Shown: in pieces, positions 9,933-17,748 of the stretch
Numbering within the stretch: the first letter of the stretch is position 1
Layout: every line of letters starts with the position of its first letter
Source of the DNA: Ferrovibrio sp.
GTDB lineage: Bacteria; Pseudomonadota; Alphaproteobacteria; Ferrovibrionales; Ferrovibrionaceae
Length of the DNA stretch: 64,000 bases
Direction of reading: 5' to 3'
Assembly: GCF_019636075.1 (NCBI RefSeq)
Contig: NZ_JAHBYG010000013.1
Span: 1-64,000 of the forward strand
Made by a program: the position numbers and the translations under genes
Notes under the pieces: generated by a model
Told to the model about the DNA's origin: nothing
The model's input: the letters and a program-made list of their open reading frames with translations, nothing else
The model's database searches: none

Positions 9933-10709
9933 TTAGCTGTTGCGTAGAATATTTCGGGCCATATTCGGCCATAAGCGATGCACCCATCGCAGCAGCCGGG
10001 TCTTGCCCACCCAAATCTCAGTAGACCCCCGCAACATGCCAGCCACCACCTCGGCGGCGGCATCCGCGGCTGCCATTTTGACGCCACCGCGCCCCCGCGT
10101 CAAAGCGGTATCGACATACGCCATCACCGCATCAATGACGCGAATATTAGGCGCTGCATCCGCGCACCGATAGCGCAAAGCCGTGGAAAAGACCCGTAAG
10201 CCGGCCTTGGTGGCGCAGTAAACCGGCGCGCTGCGTTTGGGCGCCAGGGCCAGGCCGGAGGATATATTCACAATAGCGGCCGCAGGCTGGCGCGCCAGCA
10301 GCGGCATCAGGCCCAGGCTCAGCGCAATCGGCGCCATCAGATTGAGTTCCACCTCACTGCGCAGGGCTGCCATGCAGCCGTCATCACCGATCCCGACAGA
10401 TGCCATATTCACCTGCATCCCGGCATTGTTCACCAGGATGGCCAGGTCAGGCCAGCGCTGTTCGATCTCGGCAATCGCCCGTGCCTGGGCGGCCGGCTGG
10501 CTCAGATCGGCCACCAGATATTCGCCTGGCAGGCTGCCTGCTGATCGCGGCAGATTGGCAGCCGCCGCCTCGGTGCGCGCCGCATCGCGCCCCAGGATCA
10601 CCACACGCGCACCCAACTCGGCCAACCGGCGGGCAATCTCCAAGCCAATACCGGCGGTGCCGCCGGTCACCAACACGACTTTTCCTGCGACACGTTCGGC
10701 GCTGTTCAT
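9933..10709 (-). CDS. SDR family oxidoreductase (DltE-like)
   Basis: A 258-residue classical short-chain dehydrogenase/reductase. The NAD(P)-binding motif TGGTAGIG lies near residues 15-22, NNAG near 92, a catalytic Ser in 'NISSG', and YCATK near residue 160. The substrate is unknown. It is transcribed divergently from a TetR gene across an 80-base gap holding a TGAGTA-N2-TACTCA inverted repeat. It is therefore probably the repressor's target. A similar but unlinked SDR gene is at 52783-53541. Confidence 0.88.
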   Translation of the reverse strand: MNSAERVAGKVVLVTGGTAGIGLEIARRLAELGARVVILGRDAARTEAAAANLPRSAGSLPGEYLVADLSQPAAQARAIAEIEQRWPDLAILVNNAGMQVNMASVGIGDDGCMAALRSEVELNLMAPIALSLGLMPLLARQPAAAIVNISSGLALAPKRSAPVYCATKAGLRVFSTALRYRCADAAPNIRVIDAVMAYVDTALTRGRGGVKMAAADAAAEVVAGMLRGSTEIWVGKTRLLRWVHRLWPNMARNILRNS

Positions 10710-10750
10710 GGCGATTTCTCTTGCTTTTGTTTCACATTCCCCGCAATTTA

Positions 10751-10764
10751 TGAGTAAATACTCA
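10751..10764. promoter_or_regulatory. Probable TetR operator TGAGTA-N2-TACTCA
   Basis: Perfect 6-bp arms with an AA centre, lying in the gap between the divergent SDR and TetR genes. Many TetR repressors bind this class of operator, often named after its TGAGTA half-site, so autoregulation plus control of the SDR is likely. Confidence 0.6.
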
Positions 10765-10789
10765 CATATGCTACTCGCCTTGCCAGACC

Positions 10790-11413
10790 ATGCCGAAACC
10801 CGCCATCAATCCACGTAAAAGGCCACGCCAGACGCGCTCGGCGGCCACGTTCGATCTGGTGCTTGAGGCGGCTGCTCGCATTCTGGAGCGCGGCGGATTG
10901 GCCGCATTCAACACCAATGCCATCGCTGAAAGGGCCGGCATCAGCATCGGCAGCCTGTATCAATATTTTCCCACCAAGGAAGCGATCCTCGCGGAACTGA
11001 TCCGCCGCAAGCGCAATATCCTGCTAGGCCATATGCAGACGGCAGCCCAGCAAGGCCAGAGCGCACGCCTGGCACCGGCCATAGATGCCCTGATCGATGC
11101 CGGCATTGCGCATCAACTCAGCCGCCCCAATCTGGCTCGCAGCCTGGAATACGCCGAAAGCCTGCTGCCCATCACGACCGAAACCGAAACCCTGAAGCAG
11201 CAGATCGTGCATGCCATCGCCTCGGTGCTGGCCGCCCATGGCATTGCCGATCCGGCCCTGGCGGCGCGCGATCTGGCCGCCCTCACCCGTGGCATGATCG
11301 ATTCCGCCGGGCTGTTCGGTGAAACCGATGCGGCTTCTTTGCGCAATCGCGTGCGACGGGCGGTGTTCGGTTATCTCGGCATACCGCAGGGCAAACGCCG
11401 GCAAGCCGTTTGA
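10790..11413 (+). CDS. TetR/AcrR family regulator
   Basis: A 207-residue protein with a basic start (RKRPRQTR) and an N-terminal helix-turn-helix ending in 'AGISIGSLYQYFPTKEAILAEL' near residues 48-70, diagnostic of TetR. The C-terminal ligand domain is variable, so the inducer is not predictable. Divergence from the SDR gene and the palindrome between them suggest it represses that gene and itself. No strong ribosome site precedes the ATG. Confidence 0.9.
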   Translation: MPKPAINPRKRPRQTRSAATFDLVLEAAARILERGGLAAFNTNAIAERAGISIGSLYQYFPTKEAILAELIRRKRNILLGHMQTAAQQGQSARLAPAIDALIDAGIAHQLSRPNLARSLEYAESLLPITTETETLKQQIVHAIASVLAAHGIADPALAARDLAALTRGMIDSAGLFGETDAASLRNRVRRAVFGYLGIPQGKRRQAV

Positions 11414-11441
11414 TTTTTTTTGCGCCCCCGTTTGACTTGGC

Positions 11442-11729
11442 TCAGCCGCGCAGGAAGGCCAGCCGTTCGTCGCTGCGGCCGGGTGCGATCTCGTAAATCT
11501 CCGGCGTCACCACCTGCTGCGCTACGAAAGGATCTTCCGCCACAAAGGCTTCAAGCGCCGCACGCGCAATGCCATGAGCCAGGATGCCGCCGCCCAGGCC
11601 CGGCCCCAGGCTGCCGGCAAGCAGGAACACACCGGTATCGAAACCGCGCTTGATCCAGGCATTATGCCCATCCATGAAATGCGGCGCCTGCGCCTTGTTG
11701 GCCGCGAATTTCAAAAACACCACAAACAT
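11442..11729 (-). CDS. YciI family protein
   Basis: A 95-residue protein with the ferredoxin-like YciI fold. The conserved His and Asp are visible in 'HNAWIKRG' and 'EDPFV', and the segment around 'GILAHGIARAALEAFVAEDPF' is typical. Biochemical roles in the family are mixed (muconolactone-isomerase-like, dehalogenase-like). It follows a TetR gene by 23 bases on the same strand, so both are probably transcribed from the operator-containing promoter near 12.35 kb. Confidence 0.8.
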   Translation of the reverse strand: MFVVFLKFAANKAQAPHFMDGHNAWIKRGFDTGVFLLAGSLGPGLGGGILAHGIARAALEAFVAEDPFVAQQVVTPEIYEIAPGRSDERLAFLRG

Positions 11730-11752
11730 TCTGCCACTCCCTTTTTGTTTGC

Positions 11753-12343
11753 CTAGCGCGAGGCCTTACGGATTTTCGGTTTCGACAATCCATCCAGCCA
11801 GGCATTTATCTGCGCCACTTCGCGGCGGATGAACGCCTCGTCGCGGAAAGCATTGGCCAGGGTAGCCACGCCCTGGCTGTGCATCAGCACATGCATGGCC
11901 AGGTGATCGGCCTGCGCCTTATGGCCCAGTTCAGTGAATTGCCGGGCCAGCCAGGTGCGGAACAGCGTGAAAATGCTGTTGGCACGGCCCTGGGCCACAT
12001 GTTCCAGCTTTGCCAGTTCATTGCACAGCGTGCCAACCGGGCAGCCGAAACGCATGATCTTGGCGCGGTTCATCAGCAGAATATCTATGAAGCTGCGAAT
12101 GCGGTCGGCCGGATTGGTGGTTTCCGCCGCCCAGTCTTCCAGCATACGTGCGGTATTCTCCAGCCGCAGCGCAATCACCGCATCCAGAATCTCGTCCTTG
12201 CTCTTGAAATGGTAATAGAAATTGCCGCGCGAAAGCTGTACGGCCGCCGCGATATCGGCAAACGAGGTATGCTCGAAACCGTTTTGATAAAACAACGCAT
12301 CGGCCGCTTGCACGATCTGCCGGCGTGTCGTTTCAGCGCGCAT
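11753..12343 (-). CDS. TetR/AcrR family regulator
   Basis: A 196-residue regulator. The N-terminal HTH reads 'TSFADIAAAVQLSRGNFYYHFKSKDEIL' at about residues 26-53, a clear TetR signature. The C-terminal domain contains 'FGCPVGTLCNELAK', as in NemR/YxaF-like repressors whose Cys residues can sense electrophiles. That sensing role is inferred. Two 16-bp TAGG-N8-CCTA sites lie immediately upstream, consistent with autoregulation. A YciI gene follows. Confidence 0.88.
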   Translation of the reverse strand: MRAETTRRQIVQAADALFYQNGFEHTSFADIAAAVQLSRGNFYYHFKSKDEILDAVIALRLENTARMLEDWAAETTNPADRIRSFIDILLMNRAKIMRFGCPVGTLCNELAKLEHVAQGRANSIFTLFRTWLARQFTELGHKAQADHLAMHVLMHSQGVATLANAFRDEAFIRREVAQINAWLDGLSKPKIRKASR

Positions 12344-12352
12344 ATCACCCTC

Positions 12353-12393
12353 TAGGACATTTGACCTAAAAACAGATTAGGACAAACGACCTA
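12353..12393. promoter_or_regulatory. Paired TAGGWC...GACCTA operators
   Basis: Two 16-base imperfect palindromes, taggacatttgaccta (12353-12368) and taggacaaacgaccta (12378-12393), start 25 bp apart just upstream of the TetR start codon. This is about 2.4 helical turns, so the dimers would lie on different helix faces. The best candidate ligand is the TetR protein encoded next door. Confidence 0.6.
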
Positions 12394-12411
12394 GAAACGT
12401 CAAGTCTCGGC

Positions 12412-12939
12412 TCAGTCGCCCCAGGCAACCGCCTCGGCATGGGCGCGAATATCCGCCGGCCAGGCAGCCGCATGCCGGTGAAACGCCGCACGGTTATCGG
12501 CAAACAGCGCACGGCTGGCCTCCTCGAAGCCCGGCAGGTCGCCTGCTATGCCAGCCATGAAGCGATAAGCCGCTTCACGCGCCTGGCGTGCCGCGCTGAT
12601 CCCGCCATCGGCCCGGCGTGCGGCATCCACCAGCCGGCGCAAAGCCTGCGAGGCGCCGCCGGGTTGTGCGGCTAGCCAATCCCAATGGCGTTGCAGCAAG
12701 GTCACCTCGCGGGCAATCACCCCCAGCTTTGGGCGCCCTCGCCCGCGCGGAACGGGCATTTGTTCCGCCAGGCCGCGTGGATCGAGGTCCACCACCGCGC
12801 CTGTCGTATCGTCGAATACCAGAAGGGTTTGCTGCGGATCGGCTTTCTCGGCAGCGCGCACTGCCGCCGACACAGTAGGCAAACCGCCCTGAGCGATCTT
12901 CTTGAAGCCTTGAAAGGCGCTGTAGCTATTCTCTGTCAT
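12412..12939 (-). CDS. DUF2239 family protein
   Basis: A 175-residue soluble protein matching DUF2239: 'FQGFKKIAQGGLPTV' at the start, 'LLVFDDTTGAVVDLDPRG' near residues 39-56, and 'RGRGRPKLGVIAREVTLLQRHWDWLAAQPGGASQALRRLV' near 65-104. The biochemical role is unknown. It is divergent from a GIY-YIG gene, with a pair of 17-base direct repeats between them, so the two are likely co-regulated. Confidence 0.85.
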   Translation of the reverse strand: MTENSYSAFQGFKKIAQGGLPTVSAAVRAAEKADPQQTLLVFDDTTGAVVDLDPRGLAEQMPVPRGRGRPKLGVIAREVTLLQRHWDWLAAQPGGASQALRRLVDAARRADGGISAARQAREAAYRFMAGIAGDLPGFEEASRALFADNRAAFHRHAAAWPADIRAHAEAVAWGD

Positions 12940-12947
12940 CGGATTAA

Positions 12948-12993
12948 TTTACCCGGATAATATTTCTTGTCAATATTTTACCCGGGTGATATT
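12948..12993. promoter_or_regulatory. Direct repeats TTTACCCGGRTRATATT in a divergent promoter
   Basis: Two 17-base direct repeats (12948-12964 and 12977-12993) differ at two positions and start 29 bp apart. They fill the gap between the divergent DUF2239 and GIY-YIG genes. The core ACCCGGGT of the second copy is itself palindromic. Position and spacing suggest a shared operator; the regulator is unknown. Confidence 0.55.
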
Positions 12994-13022
12994 AGCGCGG
13001 CAGACAAACTGGAGCCAAAACC

Positions 13023-13358
13023 ATGACCAATATGCAGCGCAAAGCCGCGATTGCCGCCTATAAGGAGCGCAAAAGCCAAGCCGGCATCTATGCCATCCGC
13101 TGTCAGACCAGCGGACAATGCTGGGTAGGCCGCAGCCTGGACCTCGACAAGATTGAGAACCGGCTATGGTTCACCCTGCGCCAGGGCGGCAATCCGCATC
13201 GCAACCTGCAACAGGCCTGGCAGCAGCATGGCGCCGAAAGCTTCACGCTGCAGCGCATGGAAATCCTGGATGAGGAAGAACTGGATTATATCCGCGACGC
13301 CAAGTTGAAAGACCGCCTGACCCATTGGTGCAAAAAGCTCAAAGCCGAGGCGATATGA
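13023..13358 (+). CDS. GIY-YIG nuclease family protein
   Basis: A 111-residue protein. 'AGIYAIRCQTSGQCWVGRSLDL' near residues 20-41 matches the GIY-YIG motif, here IYAI ... WVG, followed by an Arg and the small domain fold, with a late Glu in 'DEEELDYI'. The motif is relaxed, so nuclease activity is not assured. GGAG precedes the ATG. It diverges from DUF2239 and shares the repeat-containing promoter region with it. Confidence 0.75.
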   Translation: MTNMQRKAAIAAYKERKSQAGIYAIRCQTSGQCWVGRSLDLDKIENRLWFTLRQGGNPHRNLQQAWQQHGAESFTLQRMEILDEEELDYIRDAKLKDRLTHWCKKLKAEAI

Positions 13359-13364
13359 ATGATC

Positions 13365-13421
13365 GAAATCAAGGAGGCGAATGCCGGCTCAGGCTACTGA
13401 ATCGAACGCCGCCTTGATTTC
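13365..13421 (+). promoter_or_regulatory. Inverted repeat sequestering a ribosome site ahead of xfp
   Basis: The arm GAAATCAAGGAGGCG (13365-13379) pairs with CGCCGCCTTGATTTC (13407-13421), with one mismatch in 15. The left arm holds a strong AAGGAGG, which would be masked when the hairpin forms. No T-run follows, so a simple terminator is unlikely. The structure overlaps a 21-codon open frame that ends on the phosphoketolase start. Confidence 0.5.
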
Positions 13422-13446
13422 AAAACATTACGGGAGACAATCGTGA
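13381..13446 (+). CDS. Possible 21-residue leader peptide upstream of phosphoketolase
   Basis: AAGGAGG lies three bases before ATG 13381, and a 21-codon frame ends in TGA at 13444-13446. The TGA overlaps the GTG start of xfp as GTGA, an arrangement typical of translational coupling. The peptide begins [15 protein letters not shown] and has no recognised family. The ribosome site lies in the arm of an inverted repeat. It may be a regulatory leader or a chance frame. Confidence 0.35.
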   Translation: MPAQATESNAALISKHYGRQS

Positions 13447-15827
13447 GCCAGGCCAGCGAAGATTTTACCGCCTTAGACCTTTACTGGCGCGCCGCCAATT
13501 ACCTCTCCATCGGGCAGATTTATCTGTTGCGCAATCCGCTGCTGCGCCAGCCACTCACTGCAAACGATATCAAGCCACGCCCGCTGGGCCATTGGGGCAC
13601 CGCGCCGGGCTTGAATTTCATCACCGCCCATCTCAACCGCATCATCCGCCGCACCGATCGCCGCATCCTGCAAATTGTCGGCCCCGGCCATGGCGCTCCG
13701 GCCGTGGTTGCCGGCGCCTATCTGGAAGGCGTGTATTCCGAACTGTTTCCCGATGTGGGCCAGAATGCCGAAGGCATGGCCAAACTGTTCCGGCAATTCT
13801 CCTTCCCCCATGGCGTGCCCAGCCATGCCTCGCCGCAAACCCCAGGCTCGATCCATGAAGGCGGCGAACTGGGCTATGCGCTGTCGCATGCCTATGGCGC
13901 AGCCTTCGACAATCCCGATCTGCTTGTTGCCTGCATCATCGGCGATGGCGAGGCGGAAACCGGCCCGCTGGCCGCTGCCTGGCATTCCAACAAATTCCTG
14001 AATCCAGCGCGCGATGGGGCGGTGCTGCCGATCCTGCATCTGAACGGCTACAAGATCGCCAACCCCACCATCCTGTCTCGCTTGCCGGAAGCCGAATTGC
14101 TCGATCTGATGCATGGCTATGGCTACAAGCCGTATGTGGTTGCCGGCGACGACCACGCCGCCATGCATCGCCAGATGGCCGCTGCGATGGATGCCATCTT
14201 CGCTCGCATCGATGCCATCCAGCAGGCCGCGCGCCGGCCGGATGCCATTGCCGGCCAACGGCCACTCTGGCCGATGCTGATCCTGCGCAGCCCCAAGGGC
14301 TGGACCGGGCCGGCTGAGGTGGATGGCTTGCCCAATACCGGCACCTGGCGCGCCCATCAGGTGCCGATCCCCAATCTGCGCGGCAACGAAAACCACCGCG
14401 CGCAATTCCAGCAATGGCTGCTCAGCTACAAACCGGACGAATTGTTCGACGCCGAAGGCGCGCCGCGCGCATGGATCGAACAGGCTCTGCCCCGGCCTGA
14501 GCGACGCATGAGCGGCCTGCCGGAGGGCAATGGCGGATTATTGCTGCGGGATCTGCACCTGCCGGATTTCCGGGCCCATGCGCTGGATCTGCCAAAGCCC
14601 GGCCGCAGCATGGGCGAGGCCACCCGTCAACTCGGGCTTTATCTGCGCGATGTGCTGACCGCCAATGCGCAAGCGCAAAACATCCGGCTCTTTTCGCCGG
14701 ATGAAGCCGCCTCGAACCATCTGGATGCCGTCTTCCAGGTGACCGATCGCGGCTGGATGGCCGACCGCCTGGCTACCGACGACCATCTTGCTGCCGATGG
14801 GCGGGTGATGGAAATCCTTAGCGAGCATACCTGCCAGGGCTGGCTGGAAGGCTATCTGCTCACCGGTCGGCATGGCCTGTTCGCCACTTACGAGGCCTTC
14901 GTGCATGTGGTCGATTCCATGTTCAATCAACATGCCAAATGGTTGCAGGTATGCAACGAAGTGCCATGGCGCAAACCGGTGGCCTCGCTCAACTATCTGC
15001 TCAGTTCGCATGTCTGGCGCCAGGACCATAACGGCTTCAGCCATCAGGATCCCGGCTTCCTGGATCTGGTGGCCAACAAGAATGCCGATGTGATCCGCAT
15101 CTATCTGCCGCCCGATGCCAACACATTGCTGGCCGTGGGCGACCATTGCCTGCGCAGCCGCAACCGTATCAATGTTGTGGTGGCGGGCAAGCATCCGCAA
15201 TTGCAATGGCTGGATATGCCCTCGGCCATCGAACATTGTGCGCAAGGCATCGGCGCCTGGGCCTGGGCCGGCCATCCCGATGCGGCTACCGGGCCTGCAG
15301 GAACAAGCTCTGCCGCCGATGCCGTTCTGGCCTGTGCCGGCGATGTGCCCACAATCGAAACCATGGCCGCCGCCGCCCTGCTGCGCCAGCATTTGCCAGA
15401 CCTGCGCCTGCGCGTGGTGAATGTGGTGGACCTGATGCGCCTGCAGCCCGCCGATCTGCATCCCCATGGCATGACGGATGCCGCTTTCGATGCGCTGTTC
15501 ACCATCGACAAGCCAGTGATTTTCGCCTTCCATGGCTATGCCGCTCTGGTGCACAGGCTGGTCTATCGCCGCCGCAATCACGCCAACTTCCATGTGCACG
15601 GCTATCGTGAACAGGGCACCACCACCACGCCCTTCGACATGACGGTGATCAACCAGCTTGATCGCTATCATCTGGTACTGGCGCTGCTCAAGCGCCTGCC
15701 CGATATGGGCGCGGCCGGAACCAAACTGCGCAACCTGGCGGAAGACAGGCTGGCCGCCCATCATGCCTATATCGGCGAACATGGCGAGGATATGCCCGAG
15801 ATTTCCAGTTGGGCCTGGCCTTACTGA
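13443..15827 (+). CDS. xfp: Phosphoketolase (xylulose-5-phosphate/fructose-6-phosphate)
   Basis: A full-length 794-residue ThDP enzyme that cleaves xylulose 5-phosphate or fructose 6-phosphate with phosphate to acetyl phosphate plus glyceraldehyde 3-phosphate or erythrose 4-phosphate. Visible motifs are GPGHGAP near residue 80, the ThDP site [19 protein letters not shown] near 162-180, '[35 protein letters not shown]' near 459-493, and '[15 protein letters not shown]'. The start is GTG at 13443 after CGGGAG. Its TGA overlaps the ATG of acetate kinase, so acetyl phosphate is converted to acetate and ATP by the next gene. This gives a carbon-sparing bypass. Confidence 0.95.
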   Translation: MSQASEDFTALDLYWRAANYLSIGQIYLLRNPLLRQPLTANDIKPRPLGHWGTAPGLNFITAHLNRIIRRTDRRILQIVGPGHGAPAVVAGAYLEGVYSELFPDVGQNAEGMAKLFRQFSFPHGVPSHASPQTPGSIHEGGELGYALSHAYGAAFDNPDLLVACIIGDGEAETGPLAAAWHSNKFLNPARDGAVLPILHLNGYKIANPTILSRLPEAELLDLMHGYGYKPYVVAGDDHAAMHRQMAAAMDAIFARIDAIQQAARRPDAIAGQRPLWPMLILRSPKGWTGPAEVDGLPNTGTWRAHQVPIPNLRGNENHRAQFQQWLLSYKPDELFDAEGAPRAWIEQALPRPERRMSGLPEGNGGLLLRDLHLPDFRAHALDLPKPGRSMGEATRQLGLYLRDVLTANAQAQNIRLFSPDEAASNHLDAVFQVTDRGWMADRLATDDHLAADGRVMEILSEHTCQGWLEGYLLTGRHGLFATYEAFVHVVDSMFNQHAKWLQVCNEVPWRKPVASLNYLLSSHVWRQDHNGFSHQDPGFLDLVANKNADVIRIYLPPDANTLLAVGDHCLRSRNRINVVVAGKHPQLQWLDMPSAIEHCAQGIGAWAWAGHPDAATGPAGTSSAADAVLACAGDVPTIETMAAAALLRQHLPDLRLRVVNVVDLMRLQPADLHPHGMTDAAFDALFTIDKPVIFAFHGYAALVHRLVYRRRNHANFHVHGYREQGTTTTPFDMTVINQLDRYHLVLALLKRLPDMGAAGTKLRNLAEDRLAAHHAYIGEHGEDMPEISSWAWPY

Positions 15828-17017
15828 TGCCGCGCATCTTGCTCACCTTCAACCCCGGCTCGGCCAGCATAAAGCTGGGGCTTTATGCATTGGAGGCGGC
15901 GCAGCCGAGACGGATCGGGCGCGGCATGATCGATCTGCACCAGCACCCCTTGCGCCTGCATCTGACACAAGGCGCACAGGATATCGCTGTGCCTTTGCAG
16001 GCGCCTGCCAACGACGATATGGCGCCGCTGCTGGAAGAAACCTTCAACTGGCTGGCGCGGCATTACGGCACCGAAGCGATAGCCGCCATCGGCCATCGCG
16101 TGGTGCATGGTGGTGATCGTTTCGATGGGCCTGTATGTATCGACGATACCGCGCTGGCCGCAATCGCCGAACTGGTGCCGCTTGCCCCGCTGCACCAACC
16201 GCAAAGCTTGCGGCTGATCCGCGCGCTGCGCTGCCTGCTGCCCGATCTGCCGCAGATCGCCTGTTTCGACACGGCCTTTCATCATCGCCAGGCCGACCTT
16301 GTGCGCCGCTTCGCCCTACCCCGCTCATTGCATGATGCGGGCATCAAGCGCTATGGCTTTCACGGCCTGTCCTACAACTCTATCGCCAACCAACTGGCAG
16401 CGGATTTTCCGGCCCTGCATGCCGGCCGGGTGATCGTGGCGCATCTGGGCAGCGGCGCCAGCCTTTGCGCGCTGCATCAGGGCCGCAGCATCGAAACCAG
16501 CATGGGATTTTCCACTTTGGACGGCATCCCGATGGCCACACGGCCCGGCACGCTGGATGCCGGCGTGCTGCTGCATCTGCTGCAACGCGGCGGCCATACG
16601 CCCGACAGCCTGGAAGACCTGCTCTATCACCGCTCCGGCCTGTTAGGTCTGTCTGGCATCAGTGCCGATAGCCGCCTGTTGCTGGAAAGCCCGGCACCTG
16701 AAGCGCGGCAGGCGCTGGAACATTTCAGCTTCCGCACCGCGCGTGAAATCCTGGCGCTCACCGCCGGACTGGGTGGACTGGATGGCATCGTGTTCACCGC
16801 CGGCATCGGCGAACATCAACCCGCCATCCGCCAGGCAATCTGCAAGTATATCCGCTGGCTGGGATTGCAGCTCGATCCCGAGGCCAATGCCGCCAATGCG
16901 CAAACGATCAGCACGCAAACCAGCCGCATCCATGCCCTGGTGATTCCCACCGACGAAGAACAGATCATCGCCGAAGAAACGGCCCGTTTGCTGGGCCGAC
17001 AGGCCGCTTCAGGCTAG
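15827..17017 (+). CDS. ackA: Acetate kinase
   Basis: A 396-residue ASKHA-fold kinase catalysing acetyl phosphate + ADP to acetate + ATP. Motifs visible: the N-terminal 'FNPGSASIKLG', 'FHGLSYNSI', 'ETSMGFSTLDGIPMATRPGTLD', and 'VFTAGIGEH' near residue 325. Together with xfp it forms a two-gene pathway. The ATG at 15827 shares its A with the xfp stop (TGATG). An upstream TTG at 15809 is less likely because of this coupling. Its 3' end overlaps the convergent SRAP gene by nine bases. Confidence 0.94.
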   Translation: MPRILLTFNPGSASIKLGLYALEAAQPRRIGRGMIDLHQHPLRLHLTQGAQDIAVPLQAPANDDMAPLLEETFNWLARHYGTEAIAAIGHRVVHGGDRFDGPVCIDDTALAAIAELVPLAPLHQPQSLRLIRALRCLLPDLPQIACFDTAFHHRQADLVRRFALPRSLHDAGIKRYGFHGLSYNSIANQLAADFPALHAGRVIVAHLGSGASLCALHQGRSIETSMGFSTLDGIPMATRPGTLDAGVLLHLLQRGGHTPDSLEDLLYHRSGLLGLSGISADSRLLLESPAPEARQALEHFSFRTAREILALTAGLGGLDGIVFTAGIGEHQPAIRQAICKYIRWLGLQLDPEANAANAQTISTQTSRIHALVIPTDEEQIIAEETARLLGRQAASG

Positions 17018-17692
17018 CAGCCGCTGTTCATCCAGCAGGGCTGCATCGTCGTTAGCCACATTGCCGACGGCGACATCCACTGGATAGGCATGCATCAAGT
17101 CTGCCGGGTAGCTACGGATCAGGCCCTGTGGATCGCCCGGCTGCTCGCCCAACCAGAGCGGCCAGGATTCGGCCGGCAGTATCACCGGCATGCGTTCATG
17201 CAACGGCGCAAGCAGGCTGTTGGCGGCGGTGGTAACGATGGCGAAGCTGCGATGGATTTCGCGCGTGGCCGGATCGCGCCAACGGTCCCAGATGCCGGCA
17301 AAGGCAAACAGACCATCCGGCGCACATGGCCGCACGGCATAGGGCTGCTTGCCGCGCCCCTCGCCCTTCCATTCGTAGAAGGCATCGGCAGGAATCAAAC
17401 AGCGGCGTTCGGCAAAAGCTTCGCGGAAGGTCGGCTTTTCATGCAGGCTTTCGCCGCGCGCATTCATCATCGCGGCGGCGCGGGTTTTATCCTTGGCCCA
17501 GAGCGGCACCAGACCGAAGCTGAGCGGATCGATCTGCCGCCGGCCGGTTTGCGGATTGAAACGCACAACCAGCGCGGCTTGCGTGGGAGCGATATTATAG
17601 CGCGCCGGCATGTTGGGCCGCTGGCCACCATCGATGCCGAACATCGCAACCAGCACTTCGAGATTGGCCTTCTGCACAAACCGCCCGCACAT
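17009..17692 (-). CDS. SOS response-associated peptidase (SRAP, YedK/HMCES type)
   Basis: A 227-residue SRAP protein. Cys2 follows the initiator Met (MCGRFV) and is the residue that crosslinks to abasic sites in single-stranded DNA. 'YNIAPTQ' supplies the conserved Asn, 'FYEWK' the Glu and 'LHERMPVIL' the His. The family protects abasic sites by forming a thiazolidine adduct. No LexA box was noticed upstream. It is convergent with ackA and overlaps it by nine bases. Confidence 0.93.
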   Translation of the reverse strand: MCGRFVQKANLEVLVAMFGIDGGQRPNMPARYNIAPTQAALVVRFNPQTGRRQIDPLSFGLVPLWAKDKTRAAAMMNARGESLHEKPTFREAFAERRCLIPADAFYEWKGEGRGKQPYAVRPCAPDGLFAFAGIWDRWRDPATREIHRSFAIVTTAANSLLAPLHERMPVILPAESWPLWLGEQPGDPQGLIRSYPADLMHAYPVDVAVGNVANDDAALLDEQRLLA

Positions 17693-17748
17693 ACCCGCTC
17701 CTTCCGGCCCGAATCGAGCCGATAGCGGGAATCCTAACCAAAGTGGCG

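Noticed and set aside
13473-15782. Minus-strand frames of 313 and 414 codons within xfp
   Set aside because: Antisense to an intact phosphoketolase with all catalytic motifs.
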